A stretch of DNA of 64,000 nucleotides, from contig CM049993.1 of assembly GCA_016630955.3 (NCBI GenBank), positions 186,001-250,000 of the forward strand, given 5' to 3'. The notes beneath the pieces were generated by a model, which was not told where the DNA came from, did no database searches, and worked only from the letters and a program-made list of their open reading frames with translations. Of this stretch, positions 53,014 to 64,000 are shown one piece after another; the stretch's first letter is position 1; each line of letters starts with the position of its first letter. A program made the translations under genes and the position numbers. The stretch is from Didymella arachidicola (lineage: Eukaryota > Ascomycota > Dothideomycetes > Pleosporales > Didymellaceae).

Positions 53014-55285
53014 ATGCCTCTTTCGACGCCATACTACATACTCGACGACGAAGCGGAGGAGTACAGCACTGACGACAGTGATTTCGAACTGCTTCAATAT
53101 GGCAAGTTGATCTTCTGCTAGGTATTGTTCCCTACTAATTTGATCACAGACTTGGACTCGGACGAACCAACGATCATCAGTAGCGTGGAGAAAGACCAAC
53201 CACCTGCCGAAACCCGCCGTCACTTACAGCACCTTGAGAACAACTCTCTCTTAGCACCTGATGTCGAGACACGCCAGTATAGACTCGACAATGGCGTCGT
53301 TATTGAGCCGGGTGACACGGTTGAGTTAATTGACCACTCGGAGCACGACGCCCACGCGAATCACAGCGGCGACTTCCTTCGTGTCAGGCAGATCATCAAA
53401 GATCTCAGCACTGACGAAGTCCGGCTGCGTGGCCACCTTCTACGCAGGACGAAATACGTTGGTCAAGTTTTTGACTGTAAATCGCCTGCATGCAGATATC
53501 GGTACGATACTGACAAGCCCCAGGGAAGCTCAACGAGCTCGCATTGATCCTCAACATAGATGCAGACGATGACCGAGCTCCGCTTGTCGCCGGTCTAGAA
53601 GACGTCACGGTCGATGAAGTTCTGCGAAAGCGAGAGTGCTTGTTCACCAACAAGTGCTATCCCCTACAATACTGGCGCAATCAACCAGGATGGAATCGCT
53701 TCCCAATACACACCTCAAAGGCTGGAGCCATTCGAAAAGTCTTCGAAGAGGGACGACTCTGCTGTCGGGTGGTCTACATTCGGTTCACGAATCAAAATGG
53801 CAAGGATGCTAGCGGAGTGGTCCGCCATCTGTACAGCGAGGAGGCTGACAAATTCGAGGCCATCTCGCCAGTCAGCGGTCCCGGTCTGTCGCGGGAGCAC
53901 TCCCTCATCATCAAAGACGACGAGGAAGATGCTGTGATCATCACTGGAGGCCTCCAGAGTCGGCTCAAACGTCGAGCCAGGTCAGGCTCAGTCGAGATGG
54001 TCGGATCATCCCCTAAGCGTCAGTCATCACTCCCAGTTAAGCAAGTCCAATACACCTTCGGAGATGTATTCTGTGGCGTTGGCGGCGCATCTCAAGGCGC
54101 TATGCAGGCAGGCCTCCGCGTGATCTGGGGTCTGGACAACGACGAAAACGCTATAACGGCTTACAGCATGAATCATCCTGGCGCGCTAGGCTTTTTTCAG
54201 GATGCACACCATTTCCCACCTGAAGAACACGACTTCAAAGACCTGCATGTCGACATTCTCCATCTCTCCCCGCCCTGCTGCTACTGGTCGCCCGCGCAGT
54301 AAGTAAGTCCCGGAATGTAATACAGAACACTAACCTTAAGCAGCGTTCATGATGGTCCGAATGATCAGGCAAACTATGAAGCCATCTACACAGTTGGGCC
54401 CATTCTTACAAAGGTCAAGCCACGAGTCGCTACTCTTGAGCAGACGTTTGGTCTCATGACGCATGAGCAACATCGCAGGAATTTCAAGATGTTGTTGAAT
54501 GACATTGGAAAAGCAGGCTATGACCTTAGATACAAGCTTCAGGACATGTCAAAGCTGGGTTTGGTTCAGAAGCGCAAGCGACTCTTGATCATCGCCGCTC
54601 GGTATGTCTATCGTCTCCTCAGGTTCCTCTCTCTCTCTCTCTGACCAGTTTTAGTCGTGGTACTCCGCTTCCACCTTTCCCGGAAGATACCCACGGTGAA
54701 CCCGGAAGTGGTCTCAAACCCTTCACCTTCATCCAGGATGCGCTAAAGGTGATGGGCGGCCTCGGCTCCCTCTCCCGTGCTCTCGACGATCCTTACCATC
54801 AGCCCAAGCCAATGGCGAGCACAAAGCCGCCATACGATCCGAGGAGCTTCTTAAAGGGATGCATTACTACCAGTGGTGGTGATAATTATCACTTCAGCGG
54901 TAAGCGCAGATACACTGCTCGAGAGATGGCGTTGTTTCAGAGCTTCCCTTACCGGTACCACTTCTTTGGAAGACCGTCACAGGCCATGAAACAGGTCGGC
55001 AACGCGTTTCCGCCAGTGATTGCAGAAGCAATGTACAGGACTATCGTGATGACCCTTAAGGCGTTCGACGACGGCCTGATTGGTGCGGAAGATGACCTTA
55101 CAGATCTCGACGGCGTCTTCGCACAGCTGCGCTTGACTTCACCCACCTGCTCGCCTGACCCCCAAGCTTCCTTTGATGGTAGCGCAGATCTTCCAGATGC
55201 TTTCGCAACTACTCTACAGGAGAGTTCACATGACACCGACAGTGACGACGAAGTCACCTTCCTCGGTAGCAGAAGCCGCACCTGA
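53014..55285 (+). CDS. rid: RID/Masc1-like cytosine-5 DNA methyltransferase
   Basis: Exons 53014-53101, 53150-53476, 53524-54298, 54344-54601 and 54655-55285; intron 1 has a GC donor (G|GCAAGT), the others GT; 692 residues. The N-terminal half holds a BAH-like region (VIEPGDTVELIDH ... DFLRVRQIIKD). Methyltransferase motifs: I YTFGDVFCGVGGASQGAMQAG, IV HLSPPCCYWSPA (Cys390), VI LEQTFG (EQT instead of ENV, residues 429-431), VIII QKRKRLLIIAARRG, and IX/X KQVGNAFPPVIAEAMY. The EQT variant is the mark of the RID/Masc1 clade, needed for repeat-induced point mutation in Neurospora and premeiotic methylation in Ascobolus. Unusually, Gln of the PCQ motif is Cys391. Confidence 0.93.
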
Positions 55286-55662
55286 GCCCGGACTGATATC
55301 TACAACGCACTCTTGAGAAGACATCCCGTATCCTCTTCTGACTTCATTGAGGACTCAGGCTTATACTGAAGGAGAAATGCAATTCATTCACGCCGCAGCC
55401 CCAGTTCTGTTAGCAGAGCATGGCAAGCATTGCACGTCAGCGGCATTAACATGTACTCTTGAAGAGCTAACATGACACGATTTACCTTTGTTGTCTATTA
55501 GATGCTAAGAGAAGAATCTATCTATGCTCCTACTTTCTACTCACATCTTGTATAGAATCTTTCAATCGTCGTGCTATGTTTCTACAACAAATCCGAAATG
55601 CGCCTGTAGTGCCGATGCATACTAGCCTTACAACCATGGGTATCATCAATCGTCATAATCCA
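55286..55662. other. Short region between converging genes
   Basis: 3' flanks of the methyltransferase and the 2EXR-like gene; AT-richer; nothing else seen. Confidence 0.5.
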
Positions 55663-56583
55663 TCACTGCCCAGCACTCACTTCATCGCCTCCACAACGCG
55701 TCTCGCCTCCTCGACCAGACTCTCTGCGCCGTCCAGTCAACGACATCGCATCTTCCTCTTCCTCAACCTCATCCAACCCCTCCTCCCCCAACCCATCCAG
55801 CATAGCCTTAATCCTAATCTCACTCCTCGCAAAAATCGTTTGCGAAGCCAAAAACAACAACCCCCTCTTACACAACTCCCCCTTCTCCACCAGGAAATTA
55901 AACTCCGACTCCGGGAAACAAAACCCAACCCCAACACTCCTCACACCCTCCAGCTCCCTCACCGCCTTCCGAAACCTCAAATTCCCCTCGATAACATGGA
56001 AACTCGTCAGAACCTTCTTCACGTCCAACCTATCATCTAGCTGCTCGTCTTCCTCCGCAATCTCCACAAACACCTCATCCCCAAACCCCGCATACGGCCG
56101 CGTATCCGTCTTAAAGCTCAGACTCAGCAGCGTCGAGCGCACAAACGACAGCACATGCGTCAAGTTCATAATGTACCGCTGCGCCGCGGGACACACTGGT
56201 TTCCAGCCTCCTGTCGCGCCGGGGAGGGTGATCAGCGTCTTGGGGTAGTACAGCGGGTCGATTTGCAAGTGGCGGATCAGGGGGAGGTCTCTGGGCTGGA
56301 GCGGGGGCTCGAAGGCGCCGGAGCCTTCGATGTCGGTGTCGTCGGTGCTGGAGCGGGAGGGGAGTGAGGAGATGTAGAAGGTGTTTTTGCTGAAGAAGGC
56401 GGCGCGGGCTTCGGCGTGGGTTTGCTTGTTTGCTCGGAGGATGCTGGTGCAGAGGTTGTATTTGGAGCTAAGCCGCGCGACGGTGCCTTTGAGTGGGGTG
56501 GGGGCTACGAGGAGGTGCTCGTAGATCCGGAGACGGAGCTCGGGCGGGAGCAGGTCAAGGAAGGGACTTGTGGGGTTGGCCAT
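55663..56583 (-). CDS. 2EXR/F-box-like fungal protein of unknown function
   Basis: Intronless, 306 residues from ATG 56583 (MANPTSPFLDLLPPELRLRIYEHLL). The opening LLPPELRLRIYEHLL is the 2EXR/F-box-like motif found in large expanded families of filamentous ascomycetes, followed by CTSILRANKQTHAEARAAFFSKNTFYIS, the second conserved block. The C-terminus has a long acidic helix (GEEGLDEVEEEED) and an Arg/Gly-rich end. Function unknown; ubiquitin-ligase adaptor roles are assumed for some relatives. The frame is open upstream to 56988, but that part has no resemblance and is taken as untranslated. Confidence 0.75.
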   Translation of the reverse strand: MANPTSPFLDLLPPELRLRIYEHLLVAPTPLKGTVARLSSKYNLCTSILRANKQTHAEARAAFFSKNTFYISSLPSRSSTDDTDIEGSGAFEPPLQPRDLPLIRHLQIDPLYYPKTLITLPGATGGWKPVCPAAQRYIMNLTHVLSFVRSTLLSLSFKTDTRPYAGFGDEVFVEIAEEDEQLDDRLDVKKVLTSFHVIEGNLRFRKAVRELEGVRSVGVGFCFPESEFNFLVEKGELCKRGLLFLASQTIFARSEIRIKAMLDGLGEEGLDEVEEEEDAMSLTGRRRESGRGGETRCGGDEVSAGQ

Positions 56584-58620
56584 TATGAGCGGGTGGATTG
56601 GGAGACGCGTAGAGGGGAGGGAGCGCGACGCTGCTGTTGCACTGGAGGGAAGAGGGAGTATGTGTGGTTTGATTTGGGCGCGTGCGTGGGTTTGTGTTCG
56701 AGGCTCCACCAAGCCTTCTCTTTCTTCAAGGGTTCTAAGCTTCGCATGGGGTACGGTGTAGGTAATGAGTGGCTCCGAGAAGGAGATTGTGAAAGCCATA
56801 CCAAGCCCGGACTCGTGGCCTTTGTATTCTTCACCCTGCATCTCTGGGCATACTAGAAAACGAACCCCACCGTGCCTTAAAACACCTGCATCCACAAATC
56901 CACCGTCGACTCTGCCCGTGAGGCGCCGCCAGACGCCGTCAAGGGCGCTGGAGGCTGTTCTCGCGCTCGCCACGGCTTCCCTACACAAACCTAAAGTCCC
57001 ATGTGCACATCGGCCGAACCAACTCTGACACCAAATCGTCCCACCCGCCGCCGACTGGGCTCTTCCGACTCGCAGAACCTACCGTTCACGACGCCCTCAC
57101 ACTCGCCCACCCAGCAACCACCGTTGCAGATCGATCCTGATCCCTGCAACGGAAGCGCTCCGGGGCCTGTCAGCCGCGCTTCCATGCTCAGTGCGCGCCC
57201 GCAAGCGTGTGTTCGGCGGCGTTGGTGCGTTTCCGCACGCTTTCTCGAACGGCGGAGCGCTGCTAGTCGCGTGGGCTAGAGACGCAGGGAACAAAGACAG
57301 AAGCACCCAGACGCGGTATGATGCGACCTCAAGGTCGAGGCCACCACGCAGCGAGTGCGAGTGCACGAGACCACCTACTGTGCTGCACCTCGCAAGATCC
57401 ACCTGAAACATTCTTTCAGCCGGCATCCGGCAGCATCTGCTTGGCTCGGCAGACTCGTCGTCGAAGAAAGTGTAGCGCCGACCAATTATCTCCGCTCGGT
57501 TGGTGCTCGGCCAGCAACAGCAAGCGTCTTCTCCAAGCATCAACGCACACACACACACAGTAATTAAGACTCTTCCAGTCGGCGTCTCCCCCAGCCGAAA
57601 CTGCCACACGGTTGCCGCTGAGATGCCGATCGGGCTATCCATGGCGAGTTGAGCTCCTCGAAGCGAGGCGCACTCGCAGCCTCAAATCTTACCCTGCCAC
57701 GCGCCGCACTACGGGAGCACACGTGGGAGTACAGGACGGGCGCAGATCGCTGCCACCGCCAACGCTGCCTCCACGATCACACACCCGCTCTCTCAAACAT
57801 AAACTCAACAAACATCTGTAGGCAGACGCTAGAGACCGCACAAGCGGTGTTGGCGTGTGCGACCGAGGATCCCCCCGCGCCGCCTCAACAACCGCCTTCA
57901 TGACCGTGCCCATCTCGCGGAGAGATATCCCGACCAAAGAGCCTCACGCACCCGGCGCCGCTAAGTCGACCCTGAAAACACCCGCTGACATTCTGCCTAT
58001 TGTTTCAGGCCCACATTACTGCGCCTGTGAAGTTGTTTCCGCGGGCCCATTGGCTTCGACGCATCAGCGTGACCTCGGACCCATCGAATCCTTCCAGAGG
58101 CAAAAGGAACCAGCGGAGAAGGTCCGAAGCGCAGCCCTGGACAAAGACTGTGCGGTGGTGTGAGCTGTCAGCGCCCGATTTGGGCGGTATGGCATTTTGA
58201 CGTGGGAACTTGGGAAGGCGAGCCGATCATAGATTGGATTTTGTAGAGGGCCGGGGTATGACCGACGTCGTATTCGGTGAGTGGTGAGTAGAAACGAGTC
58301 TTTGACCTTCTGAGCATTGACAGTGTTGTCTTGACAGATGATCTGGGCATTGCTCACCGTATCTTCTTGAACTTTTGCTGTTTGATCGTGAATAGATGTA
58401 CCAGGAACAGGATCCTTCGAGACCCTGGACGAGGAAGGTTTGAAATCGGCACTATTGCACACATCTCTCATAATGGTTCATTCATTCGTGCTTGCAGTCA
58501 TCAGTCGTTACTTCGTGTCCGTTCCATTCCTAACATTATTGCCAACTTTCATGCCATGGGAGACCTAGGCCTTTCTGCGCGTACACTTCGTTTCTTCGTT
58601 CAACTTCATTCAAGACACAC
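56584..58620. other. Intergenic, no gene recognised
   Basis: About 2 kb with many short overlapping frames. A small (AC)n run lies at 57546-57560. I see no family match on either strand. Confidence 0.5.
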
Positions 58621-60598
58621 TCAGTAGTCCCTCCTCTTTACAGTCTTCTTCCTTCGCTCAACAGCGGGGGAACCGTTGCCTTCAGAATCGGAAGTGAAGC
58701 ACTCATACTCTTCATGGACCTTGTATCCGCGATCCGGTCGTCGACTGTCTCGGCTTCTCTCGCGACGTCGATGCCGGTCATCACTGTCGTAATGGCTATC
58801 GCTATCGTAATGACGGTCGCGGTGATCACGTTCGCCGCGATCATCTCGGCCGCGAGACTTGGAGCGGAAGCGGTCAATAATACTTCGGCTTCTAGCTCGG
58901 AGCCCTCCACCGCTCTTGCGGTCGCGGCTACGGTCGCGATCATTGTGCTTTCGGTGTCGAGAGCGCGAGCGGGAGCGGGAGCGGGAGCGGGAGCGGGAGC
59001 GGGATGGAAGACGACCTCCATGTTCGTCCTTGACTCTGATAGGCGGTCAGTATAGTCTCAGGTAGTATACTTCGATCCTTGCATGTCCCATACCTGTCAA
59101 CGTTCCTAGTGGCGATGGCTTGACCACCTAGCGCTCCGGCTGCGGCACCTGCTAGCATTGTCAGTCTGCTCTTACCTGCAGCTCTTCCCGCAAAACCTCC
59201 CGCCAACGCACCAGCCACAGTAGCCCCTAGATTCTTTGTCCGCAGATCCATGTCATCGAACCTTTCTCGCATGTCAGACATACGAGACTTATCACGACGG
59301 GAACTGCGGGAATCTGCAGACCTAGCTCTATGCCGATGTTCTCGGCGGTCGTGCTTGGTGCTGCTGCGGCGGCTAGGGGAGTGACGGTCGTCGTACGGAG
59401 CAATCTGCTGGTCAGAGCTGCGAGGATTGTAGGATGACTGATGCTGGTCTTGGTCGAACGACGGTTGCGAGCGCGACTGTTGGCGATAGAATTGCGGTGG
59501 TGAATTGTAGCCGCTAGCGGGTGGGTACGCCGGATTCTGTGCCGCATAGACAGCTGGGTTGTATGGAGCATACGGCGCGTTTGCGCCAACTGGTGGAGAG
59601 TTGACTCCAACAGGCGGAGGAGGAATTGGAGCTGCAGGCATCACTGCTGGCGACGGAGCATAACCAGGACCAGGAGTGTAGCGCGCTGCGGACGTCGATC
59701 GTGGCTGACCAGCTTTCGCATGTTGGATCTCCTCATATCTATGTGCTGCTCCATCACCGTACGCTACTGCAGGTGGTGAAGTTCCATCACGTCTATTTAC
59801 GGTAGGTTGTGTAGGGTACGACTGCCCGTACGATTGCTGAGGAGTGTTAGTAGGTGGGTGGCGTAGCACTGCCGCAAGTGGCGGCTCATAGGATGGAGAA
59901 AAAGAAGCGGAGATGGGAGTGCCCCGACGAAGATGATCAAATAGATGAGGCTGCAGGCCAGCGAAAGGAGACTGCGAGCTCGACGATGACCTGTTCAGCA
60001 ACAACGGCGGCACAGAATTCGCCGGAGTCGGGTGAGAGGCCATCATCGGAACAGTCGCACTGCGAGAACGAAAAGAGGTATTTACCTGCGTTGGGTAGCC
60101 GTACTGAGGTTGGGCCGACGTTGGTCGGTAGTCATCCTGGCTTGGCCTCGAGGCATGTTCCTGGGAGTTGTACGGCGCATACTCGGATGTTGGCGGAGGT
60201 GGGAAGTATGGTTCTTGACCCTGCCCTTGCTCTGGGTAGGCCATATTTCTGTCGCTATATTCTCCGTCTGCGTCCCTGCCGCGCTGGTGGTCTCTACCGC
60301 GACTTAGGCTCCTGCTAGTACTCCTTGCCGCGCTCTTTCGGCGTCTGCGCTCTCTTCTGCGCTGCTCCTCCTCGTCCGTATCGTGGCCGCTGTGATCTGA
60401 GTAGTCGTTATGAGGACTGCATTCTTGTCGCGAACGGTCACCACTGCGCCTGCTCTTCTCTTTGGGTGGGGATTTGCTCTTGCTGCTGTTCTTCCTATCG
60501 TCTTCTGACTTGAAGAAACCGCCTGGAATTTTCTCGAAGAATTTGTCTGGTATCTGTTCGGCGCCGTAACCAAGCGCTTTGAATGCAAGAACAGACAT
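58621..60598 (-). CDS. RS-rich, glycine-zipper protein of unknown function
   Basis: Exons 60598-59094 and 59035-58621 with a 58-bp GT-AG intron; 639 residues. N-terminus MSVLAFKALGYGAEQIPDKFFEKIPGGFF, then Arg/Ser- and Pro/Tyr-rich disordered sequence, a glycine-zipper pair (GATVAGALAGGFAGRAAG and MLAGAAAGALGGQAIA) that could insert in or associate with a membrane, and in exon 2 an RSRSRSRSRS tract followed by an Arg/Asp-rich tail. The RS tract is encoded by a hexanucleotide repeat. No enzymatic domain. Similar proteins are common and unnamed in dothideomycetes. Confidence 0.8.
58969..59003. repeat. (GAGCGG)n hexanucleotide repeat within a coding exon
   Basis: About six copies of gagcgg encode the Ser-Arg repeats of the minus-strand protein. 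Confidence 0.9.
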
Positions 60599-61790
60599 GT
60601 TTCTATGGGGCGCACGCCAGGATACCGGATGGCGAAGCCAGGCGTGTGACGTAAGGCAGGCTCAACAGTCGCGGCTGTGATTGGGCGAGCACTGGCGTAC
60701 CTACGGACGCGCGAGCGGCTTGCTGAGCAATAGCGCGTGGGTAAGACGGTAGTAAGAGTTTGGCACCTGCAGCCTCGAAAGGTAGTCTTGAGGAAACAAT
60801 ATAGTTCTTGAGGTCTGAGGACTGTGAGGATTGGGGAGGCTGGGGAAGCGCGTCCGCGTGATGAATGCACAGCGAGCTATAGTTGCTTAAGTGGCAAGCG
60901 CATCTTATGCGCTTGGGAAGGAAGCGAATATGCCAGTCGGGCACTTGCGCTTCGAAAGTCACGATGCTCTCTGATTTGCCGTCGGTGAGTAGTGCAACGT
61001 AGAGTACAATGACATCATCGTGCTGGACCTCGTCACCGCAGAGACTGCACCTGGATGCACCCTTGAGAGCCGCAGATCACCCCAGGCAGCTCTACGGAAA
61101 TAAAGCCCAGACTAGAGTTGTGTCTCTGGCGCAGTCTGTTCTGCCTTCGTAATTTGGTGCTCTGTTGCTGTCCAGCATGTCTTGAGGGTCTCGAAATTTG
61201 TATGTGCCTCGGCAGCCAGATGACGTAGTGCCTTCCACACTCCACTCTAGATGATCTCGTGAACAACATCGTCCTCTCAAGAAGCAGCCCGAGCAGAACC
61301 GCCAATCGACGAAAAGAGTGCGGACAGGGGACCTCGTTACCGGGTCCAGTGCCTCGATCCGTGACGGCAAAAAGTCCCAGAACACCCTGGCCATGTCTTG
61401 TTTCATGCAGGGCACACAGGCAGTCAGGGACCATCGTGGAATGCACTCGTGCGTTGTTTGGCTCCATCAGCGAGACTGCGGGAGACGTTCGACACTGTGT
61501 GCTTATGTACGGTGACAGGATGTCTGAGATTGTATCCTATCGCAATACAGTCTGGTGTACTCTTGACGCGTCCTTATTACGGTGCTTCGATTCGCCAAGC
61601 TCTCTCCACAGGGATAGCCAATTACGTGCACAATAGATTTGACTCATGGTGGTGTGAAATAAGAGCAGTCTTACTGCTAGTTTGTTATCAGTCTAATGGT
61701 CATTTGGGTATCTTCCAGTCTCAACGCCGTAAAACTCCATGCCCCCTCTTGTGACGGAGGGGTTCGGCCTGGCTCAAGCTGTGCCACCGC
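60599..61790. other. Intergenic, no gene recognised
   Basis: Promoter of the RS-rich gene at the left, 3' flank of the PIP-kinase-like gene at the right. Frames here lack family resemblance. Confidence 0.5.
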
Positions 61791-62969
61791 TCAGACTTCT
61801 TGAGGAACCCTTGGTGGAGTTCTGATTTCACCTGATGGCCGTCCAGAACTGTCAGGAACTTCGACCATGTCTTCCACCATCCGTAGGAACCTCTGCCTAT
61901 ACTCGTCGCTGTCCGCAGTGATGCTCATCGGTCCATGGTCCTTACCGACCTTGATGGCGTTGTACAACTTGACCAGGCCGGTGAACGCATGTGCTTGCAG
62001 AGCATCTTTTGACCAAAAGAAATCCAGGACAATCGCGCGATAGACCCACTTGCCATCCCGGGAGACGACGCCTGTACGCCACGCAGAGCCACGCCCTGGC
62101 GGGTTGGGTACTTTATGCTTGCCGGAGTTAAGGTCCGCAGGAAAGCGGACCAGGAAGAGCGAGTAGTCGACCGCGTTGTTCTCTTGCAGCAGCTTGCTGT
62201 CTATCGCGAGCTGCGCAACAAGTTCCTCCTTTTGGTCGATCGTGACTCTGATCTTGTCGGGGAACTCATCAATGAGGCGATCTTTGACACTCTGAGGCGC
62301 CAGCCTACCGCCAGCAATGTCGCGTTCAGGAAAGAAAAAATCGTTCGGCTTCAGATCGAAAGTTTCCCATCGTTTTTGCTGGCTCTTATCGCAGCTCGAC
62401 TTCCCATATAGAATGTTCTCCATGATAATATGGTGGCTGGGAGCAGTGCCGAGCCAAGATCCCAGCGTCGAGGTCGGGCAGTATAGCAGATCGGTTATGC
62501 GGACGAGTAGTGAGTCTTTGTTGATCTGCATGTGCTCGACATATGGGTCGAGTAGTCGTTGGCGGAAGAAGGATTGCTCGAAGTGACGCGGTAGAGACTT
62601 TACTAGGAACTTGGTATTCGGCGTGGTGAAGAATGTCTGCGATTCTTAGCAGTGGAGCATGCAAGGAATATAGCCACATACCGATCCAGAATATCCCAGG
62701 TCGCCCACCGACTTCAAATCCGTACGCTTATATTTGCTCTGGCTCCTGAAACTCTCTGTATACTCTTCTTCTTCGATCTGCCACGACTCATTTCTCAGCT
62801 TCTTAAAGATTTGATCTCGATACCGTGCGAGTGTGAGCTGGAAGATGGAGAAGAAAGCAAGAATGCGCGCGAGAAGCCTAGGACTGGCTTTATCATCATC
62901 GCTGTCAGGCTTGACCACGAATACTGCACGCAAGATGGAAGTACTGATGAGGCGCTGTCGGCGTCCCAT
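61791..62969 (-). CDS. Phosphatidylinositol-phosphate kinase-like protein
   Basis: Exons 62969-62682 and 62636-61791 with a 45-bp GT-AG intron; 377 residues from ATG 62969 (MGRRQRLISTSILRAVF). PIPK-fold landmarks in order: glycine-rich loop SVGDLGYSGSTFF (spliced across the intron), Lys in TKFLVKSL, HHIIMENIL, ETFDLKPN (DLK motif), NAVDYSLFLVRF (catalytic Asp) and IVLDFFW (metal-binding Asp), so the kinase core looks complete. It has no FYVE, chaperonin or MORN domains. It probably phosphorylates a phosphoinositide at a membrane; substrate class unknown. The frame is open upstream to 63203, so a longer start is possible. Confidence 0.7.
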
Positions 62970-64000
62970 CGTGAATGTTGATGTTACAGCTTTGAAGTTG
63001 GCGCGCTCTGAACTTTGTTTGTTTGTAGCTGTCTCTGGCGCCTGGGCAGCTGACGTCATAGTTTGCGTTCTTCCCATCGATGTGCTCGCTGTCCACTTCA
63101 TGCCAGCCACCATCACATGTCCATGTCGCCTCCATACCAGCCGCGGAGGCTCTTGTGGAGCGCACGGTTGACAAAGGGTGAACTGTGCGATCTGAGATGC
63201 CAACGGCCGCTGGCCTGCAGCTAACTTTTAGTACCTGGCAAGAGTACCCGTGGCAAGTAGTCGACGCGGGACCGGAGCATGGATTCCTTGTATTACCAGA
63301 GCCCAGAGCGAGCCGCGCCTGCACAGCCTTTCAATTATATCCTCATCAGGCGGACCGCGTATATTGACACAGTGTCTAGATTCAACAACTTGCTGTAAGA
63401 TGAACTGAAAGAGCTGTGGTACACATGCGGTTACCCCGGACCCGGCATAAGCTTTGCAAGCGTTGAAGCAGGCACCAAGTCCTATCTTCCAGCTACTCCT
63501 GAAACACCATCTTGAGCGGCAAGTTGAGGCTGCTATGCCACGGGTCTCTGAAACTGTAAACCTATTTCAGACTGCGCCGCAGCCGTGCAGGACGCTGGTC
63601 TCGGAGACAGAGGTTCGCGCATTGCCACTGCCCTCATGCACTGGATCTCAGAGGCGGCTTAAATCTACGGTGGTACAGACATGCAGCGTCTGATGTGCCC
63701 TTTGATGCAAGTCAAATGATCCTGCGCTGATACCTGACCAATGCCCAAGCAGTCAAGGACAGTCCTATCCAGCCACAGCGCCCCATCTCTCGCATGTGGC
63801 ATCTTAGGGACTTGCAACAAATCGGCCCCCACCGAAGGATTAGCGATCTCCCGTCCGGAAGGGATCCCATGGCTTCAATATCGGACCCCACGCCTGGAAG
63901 GGAAGTTGTTTCGCAATCAGCCGGAGTGACATTGGCGGGGACGTAGGGAACGGTAGATCTCAGCAATACAAGGGTCTGCTAACCGATCTGGCAGACTTCG
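62970..64000. other. Right edge of the window, no gene recognised
   Basis: The first 230 bp could still be the 5' part of the PIP-kinase-like frame. The remaining 800 bp show no supported gene on either strand. Confidence 0.5.

Noticed and set aside
56584..56988. N-terminal extension of the 2EXR-like protein
   Set aside because: The conserved protein begins at MANPTSPFLDLLPPELR; the upstream part is low-complexity and unrelated.
1..64000. CRISPR arrays, rRNA genes, bacterial-type operons, prophage or viral genes
   Set aside because: None seen; the window is eukaryotic nuclear DNA with intron-bearing genes.

Overview
The window looks like nuclear DNA of a filamentous ascomycete (Pezizomycotina, probably a dothideomycete). 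The protein genes carry many 44-62 bp introns with GT-AG (three times GC-AG) borders. The family content also fits: GH62 arabinofuranosidase, fungal zinc-cluster regulator, sedolisin peptidase, RID-type cytosine methyltransferase, 2EXR-like protein, Fot1/pogo transposon. I saw no bacterial operons, CRISPR array, rRNA or virus.

Layout. 1-4.4 kb: the 3'-truncated end of a fibroin-3-related membrane protein, a decayed TPR/NLR-like relic, and a secreted GH62 enzyme. 5.9-13.4 kb: short-chain dehydrogenase, APC permease, GNAT acetyltransferase and secreted flavin amine oxidase. 14.1-17.9 kb: an S53 tripeptidyl-peptidase gene split by a 1849-bp Fot1/pogo element with a TA duplication; the two gene halves are still in frame with each other. 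36.0-38.4 kb: two decayed MFS transporter relics joined head to tail. 39.2 kb: a tRNA-Lys(UUU) whose D loop holds a 55-bp GT-AG insert. 39.6-45.8 kb: glucokinase and a long ketopantoate-reductase-like protein. 45.8-50.6 kb: gene-poor, with a minisatellite. 50.6-63 kb: Naa50-like acetyltransferase, MIC19, RID-like DNA methyltransferase, 2EXR-like protein, an RS-rich/glycine-zipper protein and a PIP-kinase-like protein.

The main discovery candidate is 18.2-35.9 kb. Nine adjacent genes appear to form a proline / 4-hydroxyproline catabolic cluster: P5C dehydrogenase, a DHDPS-family 4-hydroxy-2-oxoglutarate aldolase, an amino-acid permease, an aspartate aminotransferase, a Zn2Cys6 regulator, a sarcosine/pipecolate-oxidase-like flavoenzyme, a divergent SLC25-like membrane protein, a proline dehydrogenase paralogue and P5C reductase. 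The four enzymes needed to turn trans-4-hydroxyproline into glyoxylate plus pyruvate are all present. The dehydrogenase has Cys where proline-specific enzymes have a conserved Tyr. Every promoter region of the cluster contains at least one palindrome CGG-N8-CCG (ten sites in about 4.1 kb, about one expected by chance), the kind of site a zinc-cluster dimer such as the one encoded in the cluster would bind. The regulator gene itself appears to have a defective 3' splice site (GG instead of AG) in its third intron.

Decay is visible in several places: two TAG codons at expected Gln positions in the transposase, TAG and TGA in the MFS relic, TGA in the TPR relic. Most are compatible with C-to-T change, which fits a genome that encodes a RID-like enzyme. 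All calls come from reading the sequence by eye; exon borders were chosen by splice signals and reading frame.
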